Below, piece after piece: positions 1 to 5,374 of a stretch of DNA of 5,849 bases (the stretch's first letter is position 1; every line of letters begins with the position of its first letter). This DNA comes from an uncultured Collinsella sp. Its GTDB lineage: Bacteria > Actinomycetota > Coriobacteriia > Coriobacteriales > Coriobacteriaceae. The DNA lies in assembly GCA_900548515.1 (NCBI GenBank), contig URKU01000111.1, forward strand, positions 1 to 5,849, read 5' to 3'. A program made the translations under genes and the position numbers. The notes under the pieces were generated by a model, which was not told the origin of the DNA, made no database searches, and saw only the letters and a program-made list of their open reading frames with translations.

Positions 1-14
1 AAACGCACGCATCG

Positions 15-1826
15 CTAGCACGCCCCCTCGTTGGGCATCGTCCACGCATGATGGTCGGTATGCAGCAACTCCTCGGCCAGCGGCGAGAGCGGCGCACCCA
101 AGAACTCGCGATAGCATGCCTGAACATCGGGGTTCTCGCGCGAGAAGCGAATGTCCGCAGCGGCGTCCAGGCCCCACAGCACCTGACCGCGCTCGGCTGC
201 CAGCTCGCAGCCGTCGTGGATGGGCTGACCGCCGCCACCGACGCAGCCGCCCGGGCATGCCATAACCTCGACGAAGTCATAGCTCACGCGGCCGTCGCGA
301 ATCGCGTCGAGCAGACGGGCAGCATTGCCCAGCCCGTGTGCCACGGCGACGCGCACCTTGGTGCCATCGATATCGGCCACGGCTTCCTTCCAGCCGTCCA
401 GGCCGCGCACATCGGTAAAGAAGTCGGCGTCGGGGTTCTTGCCCGTCACCAGGTAATAGGCCGAGCGCACGGCGGCCTCCATCACGCCGCCCGTGGCGCC
501 AAAGATCACACCCGCGCCCGTGCCAAAGCCCAGCGGCGTGTCGAGCGGCTCCTCAACCAGCGTGTCGACGCTCACGTGGCTCGCGCGGATCATGCGCACC
601 ATCTCGCGCACCGTCAGCGCAACGTCCACATCGGGCGTGCCGTCCTCGCCCACCATGCTCGGCAGCGCGCACTCAGCCTTCTTGGCCGTGCACGGCATCA
701 CGGACACCACAAACAGGCGCTCGGGCTCCACGCCCAGCACCTTGGCGTAGTAGGTCTTGGCGATGGCGCCGAACATCTGCTGCGGCGACTTTGACGTGGA
801 CAGGCTGTCGACAAACTCCGGATAGCGCGCCTTCACAAAGCGTACCCAGCCCGGGCAGCAGCTCGTGAACATGGGCCAGCTGCGGCTGTCGCCCTCGCCC
901 TTGGCGGCCTTACCCAGGCGCTCGAGCAGCTCGGAGCCCTCCTCCATAATGGTGAGATCGGCCGAGAAGTCGGTGTCGAACACGTACTCAAAGCCCACGC
1001 GGCGCAGCGCACAAGCCAGGCGCTCGACGGTTGCCTCCTCGCGCGGAATGCCGAGCTCCTCGCCCCAGGCGCTACGCACGGCCGGCGCAATCTGCACCAG
1101 CACGATCTTGTCGGGATCGGCGATGGCGTCGAACACGGTCTCGGTATCGTCACGCTCGCGCAGGGCGCCCGTCGGGCAATGCGTGATGCACTGACCGCAC
1201 GCGACGCAATCGGTCTTGCCGATCGGCGCACGCCCACGGGTGCCCACGGCGGTGTGCGTGGCGCGGTTGGTCAGGTCCCAAATCCCTAAGCCCTGTACGC
1301 TCTCGCACACCTTGATGCAGCGCATGCATTTAATGCACTTGTCGTTATCGCGGATGATGGGGAAATCGAAGTCCCAGCCCTCGCGCGCCAGATGCTGCTC
1401 GTACGGCAGATAGAAGATGCCCAGGTCGTTGGCGATGGTCTGCAGGTTGCAGTTACCACTGCGCACGCAGCTCGTACAGCGCGAGTCGTGCTGGGACAGC
1501 AACAACTGCACGTTGGTGCGACGCGCCTCGCGGGCCTTGGGGCTGTTGGTGTGGACCACCATGCCGTCGAGCACGTAGTTGTTGCAGGCGGCAACCAGCT
1601 GGTCGCAGCCCTCAACCTCGACCACGCACACGCGGCAACCGCCGATCTCGTTTAGATCGCGCAGGTAGCACAGGGTGGGAATCTGGATGCCGACGGACTT
1701 GGCCGCGTCCAGGATCGTGGTGTGCTCGGGCACCACGACCTCGCAATTATCGATAGTGAGCTTGACCATGTTGAGTGCTCCGCTTTCGGTGTTGTCGCTG
1801 ACAGTGGTTTTGTTGGGCTCTACCAT
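15..1826 (-). CDS. [FeFe]-hydrogenase, CpI-like catalytic subunit (603 aa)
   Basis: Catalyses reversible H2 formation from protons at the H-cluster, probably in the cytoplasm because no signal peptide or Tat motif is visible. Domains in order: a 2Fe-2S ferredoxin fold at about 22-100 (Cys53, 64, 67, 81); a His-Cys3 [4Fe-4S] site (His113, Cys117, 120, 126); two ferredoxin [4Fe-4S] motifs (Cys164/167/170/174 and Cys207/210/213/217); the large H-cluster domain at about 240-535; and a small-subunit-like tail at about 543-597. All three H-cluster signatures are intact: FTSCCPGW (Cys323 matches the proton-transfer cysteine, Cys324 a ligand), MPCTAKKAE (Cys379) and EVMACPGGCVGGGGQP (Cys524, Cys528). 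This is the M3 layout of Clostridium pasteurianus CpI and of HydA subunits. The start at 1826 follows a strong Shine-Dalgarno and overlaps the upstream stop, which suggests translational coupling. An in-frame ATG at 1769 (residue 20) would give the more usual family N-terminus. The partner gene upstream indicates an NAD(P)H-linked rather than ferredoxin-only enzyme, by inference. Confidence 0.96.
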   Translation of the reverse strand: MVEPNKTTVSDNTESGALNMVKLTIDNCEVVVPEHTTILDAAKSVGIQIPTLCYLRDLNEIGGCRVCVVEVEGCDQLVAACNNYVLDGMVVHTNSPKAREARRTNVQLLLSQHDSRCTSCVRSGNCNLQTIANDLGIFYLPYEQHLAREGWDFDFPIIRDNDKCIKCMRCIKVCESVQGLGIWDLTNRATHTAVGTRGRAPIGKTDCVACGQCITHCPTGALRERDDTETVFDAIADPDKIVLVQIAPAVRSAWGEELGIPREEATVERLACALRRVGFEYVFDTDFSADLTIMEEGSELLERLGKAAKGEGDSRSWPMFTSCCPGWVRFVKARYPEFVDSLSTSKSPQQMFGAIAKTYYAKVLGVEPERLFVVSVMPCTAKKAECALPSMVGEDGTPDVDVALTVREMVRMIRASHVSVDTLVEEPLDTPLGFGTGAGVIFGATGGVMEAAVRSAYYLVTGKNPDADFFTDVRGLDGWKEAVADIDGTKVRVAVAHGLGNAARLLDAIRDGRVSYDFVEVMACPGGCVGGGGQPIHDGCELAAERGQVLWGLDAAADIRFSRENPDVQACYREFLGAPLSPLAEELLHTDHHAWTMPNEGAC

Positions 1827-3652
1827 TCCAGGTTCCTCCCTCCGCGGAACGCGCCAAAGCCAAAGTGGTCGCAACGCAGGCAGCGGCTTGCCTCCTGGCG
1901 TGCCTCCTGCTCGGTGAGACCCTGCTCGACCAGATTCCAATCGTGAATGCGCTCGCCGGCCTCGCGCTCGCCCAGCTCGCAGCGGCCGCACTCGTGCTTG
2001 CCCTTAAACTGCACGGTCGGCAGCTCAACGTCGAGCTTGATCTTGTGGTCAAAGCCCAGGTAGCGGTCGATATTTGCCGAAGCCACGCGGCCGGCGTTGA
2101 TGGCTCGGATAACGGTGGCGGGACCGGTCTGGCAGTCGCCGCCGCTAAAGAGGCCATCGAAGTTAGGCACGGCGCCATCCGAATCGGTGACCACGCAGCC
2201 CCACTTGCAGGCGATGCCCATGTCCTCAAACGGCTTGGAATCGATGTCCTGGCCGATGGCCACAAACACGCGCTCGCAGGGAATGACGCGCTCGGGCGTG
2301 GCTGCGGCACGCGGGGCCGGACGCCCACGGCGAGGCTCGCCGATAATCTGCGGCTGTACGCGCAGGCCGTTCACGCGTCCGTCCTCGCCCGTCTCAATAC
2401 CGAGCGGGGCTGTGAGCTCCAGAACCTCGCAACCCTGGGCCTGGGCACCGGCAATCTCGGCGTCCTGGGCCGTCATATCGCAGATGCGGCGGCGGTAGAC
2501 AATGCTCACCTTTTCGGCACCGCAGCGCACGGCAGAGCGAGCCACGTCCATGGCCACGTTGCCGCCGCCGATGACGCACACGCGCTGGCCGCTCAGGTCG
2601 GGCAGCTCGTCGTCGCCGATGGCGCGCAGCATCTTGACGGCCGACTCCACGCCGAGCGCCTCTTCGCCCGGAAGGCCGAGCTTCTTATCGCTGTGGGCGC
2701 CAATGGCCAGATAAACGGCATCGAACTCGTCGCGCAGGCGGGCAAGCCCCTCGCCGTTGACGGAGTGGTCGAGTTCCACGTCGATGCCGGCGCTCAAGAT
2801 CCAGTCGATCTCGGCCTGCAGGCGCTCGCGCGGCAGACGGTAGCTGGGAATGCCATAGCGCAGCATGCCGCCCAGGTGGTGGCGCTGCTCAAAGATGGTC
2901 ACCTTATGGCCCATCACGGCCAGGTAGTAGGCACAGGAAAGGCCGGCCGGGCCGCCGCCGATCACGGCGATGCGCTTGCCGGTGTTGTCGGCCACGCTGG
3001 GCTTGTAATCGTTGAGGTCACTGTGCTCAACGGCAAAACGCTTAAGGGCGAGGATGTTCATAGGATCGTCGACCATGCCGCGACGGCAGTGCATCTCGCA
3101 GGGATGCTCGCACACCAGGCCGCAAACGAGCGGCAGCGGATTGTTCTTGCGGATGACCTTGACGGCATCGGCATAGCGGCCGGCCTCGACAAGCGAAATG
3201 TACCCGGGAATGTCGACGTGCGCCGGGCAGCCCGAGACGCACGGAACGCGGGCCTCGCGGTCAAAGCCACAGGAGTGCTCGCGAATGTGGTGCTCAAAAT
3301 CGTCGTGGAAGCCACGAATGGCCGTGAGTGCCATGGCGCCAGCTTCGTAGCCGATGGCGCAGTCGCTCGAAAGGTAGATGGTGCGGGCCGTGCGCTCAAT
3401 CAGGTTGAGCGTGGACTCGTCGGCGCGGCCCTCGAGCACATCGGCGAGCAAGTCACTCAGTGCGCTCAGGCCCACGCGGCAGGGCGTGCACTTACCGCAG
3501 CTCTGGGTGGAGCACAGGTTGACGAGCGCCGCCGTAAACTCAACGGGGCACGGGGCGAGCGAACTCACCGCCAGACGGCGTCCAAGCGCATCGTGCAGGT
3601 CGTCCATGACGGCCTGAGCGTGGCTGCGTTCCATTACGTGCAGTCGAGCCAT
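1820..3652 (-). CDS. NuoF-type [4Fe-4S] domain fused to GltD/NfnB-like FAD-NAD(P)H oxidoreductase (610 aa)
   Basis: Likely the flavin and nicotinamide module that exchanges electrons between NAD(P)H and the hydrogenase encoded next. Residues about 35-125 match the C-terminal NADH_4Fe-4S domain of NuoF: CGKCTPCR (Cys52, 55, 58), a fourth ligand Cys98 about 40 residues on, and a DFEHHI ending. The FMN/NADH-binding part of NuoF is absent. Residues about 128-215 form a GltD-type N-terminal cluster domain (Cys138, 142, 177, 181, 185, 189). A first Rossmann motif GGGPAGLSCAYYLA (232-245) binds FAD; a second, GGGNVAMDVARSA (362-374), binds the nicotinamide, and Tyr386-Arg389 (YRRR) resembles the arginines that grip the NADPH 2'-phosphate in GltD-like enzymes. 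The motif GLFSGGDC (500-507) is the usual FAD-side signature. The C-terminal tail adds CGRC (555-558) and CLRC (591-594). The ATG at 3652 has GAGGGG (3658-3663) five bases away; an in-frame GTG at 3667 is less likely. It overlaps the hydrogenase start by 7 bases. Domain assignment is firm; NADPH preference and any electron bifurcation are inferences. Confidence 0.93.
   Translation of the reverse strand: MARLHVMERSHAQAVMDDLHDALGRRLAVSSLAPCPVEFTAALVNLCSTQSCGKCTPCRVGLSALSDLLADVLEGRADESTLNLIERTARTIYLSSDCAIGYEAGAMALTAIRGFHDDFEHHIREHSCGFDREARVPCVSGCPAHVDIPGYISLVEAGRYADAVKVIRKNNPLPLVCGLVCEHPCEMHCRRGMVDDPMNILALKRFAVEHSDLNDYKPSVADNTGKRIAVIGGGPAGLSCAYYLAVMGHKVTIFEQRHHLGGMLRYGIPSYRLPRERLQAEIDWILSAGIDVELDHSVNGEGLARLRDEFDAVYLAIGAHSDKKLGLPGEEALGVESAVKMLRAIGDDELPDLSGQRVCVIGGGNVAMDVARSAVRCGAEKVSIVYRRRICDMTAQDAEIAGAQAQGCEVLELTAPLGIETGEDGRVNGLRVQPQIIGEPRRGRPAPRAAATPERVIPCERVFVAIGQDIDSKPFEDMGIACKWGCVVTDSDGAVPNFDGLFSGGDCQTGPATVIRAINAGRVASANIDRYLGFDHKIKLDVELPTVQFKGKHECGRCELGEREAGERIHDWNLVEQGLTEQEARQEASRCLRCDHFGFGAFRGGRNLEW
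1835..1843 (-). promoter_or_regulatory. Strong Shine-Dalgarno for the hydrogenase start
   Basis: The minus strand reads GGAGGGAGG eight bases before the ATG at 1826, inside the last codons of the upstream gene. It favours 1826 over the internal ATG at 1769, which has only GGAG (1778-1781), also at eight bases. Both starts are usable; the choice is an inference from SD strength and the gene overlap. Confidence 0.7.
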
Positions 3653-3882
3653 AAGATCCCCTCTCACATGGCAGCCCGGAGGCGAGGCCGGGCGAAATTG
3701 CTACACGCACAACACTGACCTAAAAAGTTGTTAGGTCTCCACACGGTTCGGCAGGCGGTATAAAATGTCACCCTCAGCGGTGAAATAGAACATTACCGCA
3801 GATAAATGCCATATTTGATAAAACGCGTTACCAAATTGCAATATTCAATGTGAAAAAGAGCGCCTTACTATTTTTCCTTTTT
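3653..3882 (-). other. Presumed promoter and leader region of the hydrogenase operon
   Basis: About 230 noncoding bases precede the operon. The stretch at 3780-3882 is much more AT-rich than the genes, as expected for a promoter, but I find no convincing -35/-10 pair on the minus strand. Three small inverted repeats would form in a minus-strand leader: 3777-3799 (GCGGT/ACCGC plus a G:T and an A:T pair), 3717-3737 (GACCTAA/TTAGGTC, 7 bp, 7-nt loop) and 3674-3693 (GCCCGG/CCGGGC, 6 bp, 8-nt loop). The last ends about 11 bases before the Shine-Dalgarno. I recognise no known riboswitch. No coding potential is evident. Confidence 0.45.
3814..3835. promoter_or_regulatory. Imperfect 22-bp dyad, candidate operator upstream of hydrogenase operon
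   Basis: On the minus strand the half-sites TTTGGTAA and TTATCAAA flank a six-base spacer (CGCGTT); seven of eight half-site pairs are complementary. The half-site resembles the TTGTTAA half of clostridial-type Rex (NADH-sensing repressor) sites, but those have a four-base spacer, so identity with a Rex site is doubtful. The position, about 170 bases before the start codon in an AT-rich stretch, fits a regulatory site. It could still be chance in AT-rich DNA. Confidence 0.3.
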
Positions 3883-3944
3883 GATCCGTTTTCCTCCGTC
3901 CCCTTCGGATCACATGATCCCTTGGGAACGGAGGAAAACGGATC
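3883..3944 (+). terminator. 62-bp near-perfect palindrome with T-tract on the plus strand
   Basis: Two perfect 17-bp arms, GATCCGTTTTCCTCCGT at 3883-3899 and its complement at 3928-3944, enclose a CCC/GGG pairing (3901-3903 with 3924-3926) and a central GGATCA-CA-TGATCC hairpin (3907-3920), all on one axis. The plus strand continues GTTTTTGG, so it looks like an intrinsic terminator for plus-strand transcripts. On the minus strand, the direction of every gene here, it is followed by A-rich sequence instead. It could therefore stop antisense transcription, act as a 3'-end stabiliser for the EFR1 mRNA, or be a dispersed palindromic repeat. The structure is certain; the function is not. Confidence 0.6.
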
Positions 3945-3948
3945 GTTT

Positions 3949-3981
3949 TTGGTGCAAAAGGGCCAGGTTTGTTTGCACCAA
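3949..3981. repeat. 10-bp perfect inverted repeat just after the EFR1 gene stop
   Basis: TTGGTGCAAA at 3949-3958 and its exact complement at 3972-3981 enclose a 13-nt loop. It lies 11 bases after the EFR1 stop codon on the minus strand and four bases from the larger palindrome. No T-run follows it on either strand, so it is not a standard intrinsic terminator. It may protect the mRNA 3' end or belong to a compound repeat with its neighbour. Confidence 0.55.
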
Positions 3982-3992
3982 TCTCACTTGCG

Positions 3993-4754
3993 CTAGATAA
4001 AGAGCTCGCATTCCTTCCGCACGACGCAAACCTTGCTCAGCATCTGGGAAACAGCGGATAGCTTGTTGGGATCAAGCTTGCGAGCGCCTCGCGGACATAC
4101 GGCAATGCAGCGCATGCAGGAGATGCACGCCTCGCCAGCTGCTCGTTTGGGGTCACCCTTGTCGATAGCACAAACGGGGCACGCCGCGGCGCATGCACCG
4201 CAGGAGACGCAATCCTCTGTTGCCTCGGGTGCCATGCGGTGACCTCCGGCTTGTTTATAAGGACGGTTGCCGGGAATAGAGGGCTCGGACGCATCCTCAG
4301 CCAACAGCTTTTGCTGAATTTGCTGCGCAAACTCTGCGAGCTGCGCCTCATCCTGCGCATCCGGACGACCGGCAGCAAACTGTCGCGCAATGGAATGTTC
4401 TGCAATGGCCGCAACTGCCGCGATCACCCGGAATCCCGCATGCTTCGCAACGTCCTCCAGCTCTACGAGCGTGTCCTCAAACGCGCGGTTTCCGTATACA
4501 CAAACCAAAACAGCCCGAGCCCCGTTGCCGCGCACCATGCCCAACCGGTCAGCCACCACAGCCGGGATTCTACCGGCATACGCCGGCACAGAGATTACGG
4601 CCACGTCGTCCTCAGTCATCGAGACAGCGCTGAAATCTAGCCCGCTATCGGTCAGATCGACGGTAACGGTATTCTTGCCCAGTGCCCCGGCCACAAGGCC
4701 AGACACCTTCCGCGTTCCGTCCGTCGGACTAAACACAATTTCGAATACGTTCAT
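3993..4754 (-). CDS. EFR1-family flavodoxin-like / 2x[4Fe-4S] ferredoxin protein (253 aa)
   Basis: A probable cytoplasmic electron-transfer protein. Residues 1 to about 150 resemble a flavodoxin: the strand-loop segment FSPTDGTRKV (8-17) sits where flavodoxins bind the FMN phosphate, and ISVPAYAGRIP (54-64) and VCVYGNRAFEDTL (84-96) match the conserved loops of EFR1 proteins. A linker of about 30 residues leads to two ferredoxin motifs, Cys182/185/188/192 and Cys210/213/216/220, each CxxCxxCxxxCP and so expected to hold a [4Fe-4S] cluster. Extra cysteines occur at 195, 243 and 249. The length is normal for the family. The ATG at 4754 is preceded by GGGGGAGGGT (4761-4770) with good spacing. 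Its substrate is unknown. Lying upstream of a hydrogenase operon on the same strand, it could pass electrons to or from that system, but a gap of 340 bases separates them, so a shared transcript is uncertain. Confidence 0.92.
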   Translation of the reverse strand: MNVFEIVFSPTDGTRKVSGLVAGALGKNTVTVDLTDSGLDFSAVSMTEDDVAVISVPAYAGRIPAVVADRLGMVRGNGARAVLVCVYGNRAFEDTLVELEDVAKHAGFRVIAAVAAIAEHSIARQFAAGRPDAQDEAQLAEFAQQIQQKLLAEDASEPSIPGNRPYKQAGGHRMAPEATEDCVSCGACAAACPVCAIDKGDPKRAAGEACISCMRCIAVCPRGARKLDPNKLSAVSQMLSKVCVVRKECELFI

Positions 4755-4811
4755 CTAGACACCCTCCCCCTACGCCTGGCAACGCGTCAAGCCGCTTTCA
4801 CATCCAGCCAG

Positions 4812-4817
4812 AGTATA
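4812..4817 (-). promoter_or_regulatory. Possible -10 box for the EFR1 gene
   Basis: The minus strand reads TATACT, five of six bases matching the sigma-70 -10 consensus, about 58 bases before the ATG at 4754. No good -35 hexamer is found 16-18 bases upstream, so the promoter is weak, activator-dependent or misassigned. Confidence 0.3.
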
Positions 4818-4890
4818 CGGCACGTGGGGTCCCCGTTTTGATGCGCCAAGCACCCCAATGCACCCACCCTACGCTGTCTGCCTCTTCGTT

Positions 4891-4927
4891 TTGTATAAAT
4901 TACGGTACAGATTGTATATATTTACGG
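4891..4927. repeat. Tandem direct repeat with 21-bp period upstream of the EFR1 gene
   Basis: The plus strand carries TTGTATAAATTACGG at 4891-4905 and TTGTATATATTTACGG at 4912-4927, starting exactly 21 bases apart, which is two turns of B-DNA. Such spacing puts both copies on one face of the helix and is typical of paired sites for a transcription factor such as a response regulator. The repeats lie about 140-175 bases before the EFR1 start, a plausible distance for an activator or repressor array. AT-richness raises the chance of coincidence. Confidence 0.45.
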
Positions 4928-4964
4928 GATACCGCCGTGTTCTCCCGAGGTACCCCATCCTGGC

Positions 4965-5200
4965 CCGTGCAAAAAACGGAGTATTCTGCAACGTGACCGC
5001 GCCAGCACCGCCGCGGGTGGGCAAAACTGTAGGGCGCCGTATCATTTTAAGTCCCGACATGGCGAGAATAACGCGCCCTGCTCCGGAAAACGGCGAAATT
5101 TAACTCAAAACGCTCATAAGGGATATCTGAAGGCCACCGTTGGCAATACCGAATCGTATGCAGCCAACTAGAGCTGCTGAATACTCCAAAAAATGCACGG
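4965..5200. repeat. 236-bp segment bounded by 26-bp imperfect inverted repeats
   Basis: The left end (4965-4990) and the right end (5175-5200) are inverted copies of one pattern, TGCwGAATACTCC, then six variable bases, then TGCACGG; 19 of 26 positions agree, and the mismatches are one base plus the A/T-rich spacer. Each copy ends outward with CCGTGCA. The interior has no supported gene. It could be a small MITE-like element, two copies of a dispersed short repeat in opposite orientation, or paired protein-binding sites. ACCCCAT occurs just outside both ends (4952-4958 and 5204-5210), but at unequal distances, so it is only weak evidence for a target duplication. Confidence 0.45.
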
Positions 5201-5310
5201 AGCACCCCATGGGACCCATTGCCGCATGGCAGGAAACAGGCCCACGGCATCCTCTAGATGCATTCCCGAGGAAATCACATTTGAACTAGCGATCGGATAC
5301 GGCAAACAAA

Positions 5311-5342
5311 AAGGGCCCCGAGCGTAGTTGCTCGGGGCCCTT
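5311..5342 (-). terminator. Intrinsic terminator of the RGG-tail gene
   Basis: A perfect 13-bp stem (AAGGGCCCCGAGC with its complement) closes a six-base loop at 5324-5329. Read on the minus strand it is followed by a T-rich tail: the final TT of the stem runs into TTTGTTTG. It begins 32 bases after the stop codon at 5375-5377. Stem strength, tail and position are all canonical, so transcription of the RGG gene should not run into the EFR1 gene. Confidence 0.95.
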
Positions 5343-5374
5343 GGTTCACCTCACGCTAGCGTGCGATGCGTATG

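Larger units (their letters stand above)
4755..5310. other. Noncoding intergenic region between the RGG gene terminator and the EFR1 gene
   Basis: About 555 bases without a supported gene. Open frames inside it (for example plus strand 4858-5103 and minus strand 5047-5250) lack family features, plausible ribosome binding sites and the codon bias of the neighbours. The region contains the EFR1 ribosome binding site, a weak -10 candidate, a 21-bp direct repeat and a pair of inverted repeats. Base composition is lower in GC than the genes. No tRNA, rRNA or known riboswitch was recognised. Confidence 0.5.

Noticed and set aside
48..794. A 248-residue plus-strand open frame opposite the hydrogenase
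   Set aside because: Antisense to the conserved H-cluster domain, with His/Ala-rich low-information sequence and no family features.
1747..2328. A 193-residue minus-strand frame spanning the junction of the two operon genes
   Set aside because: Overlaps both conserved reading frames, is Ser/Ala/Arg-rich and has no domain; not a third operon gene.
1865..3718. A 617-residue open frame on the plus strand opposite the fusion gene
   Set aside because: It is a GC-bias shadow: Ala/His/Gly-rich, without any recognisable motif, while the minus-strand frame carries complete FAD, nucleotide and cluster motifs.
3727..3764. Plus-strand promoter with TATAAA at 3759-3764 that could drive an RNA ending at the 3883-3944 hairpin
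   Set aside because: No -35 hexamer at a suitable distance; the idea of a small RNA there remains open but this promoter is not supported.
5031..5079. AGGGCGC/GCGCCCT inverted repeat
   Set aside because: Only 7 bp separated by 35 bases in GC-rich DNA; easily chance.
4858..5103. Possible 81-residue small protein on the plus strand
   Set aside because: No ribosome binding site of note, no motif, and it runs through the repeat elements; better read as noncoding.
5047..5250. Possible 67-residue small protein on the minus strand
   Set aside because: Codon and residue use unlike the neighbours, no convincing ribosome binding site, and it spans one of the inverted repeats.
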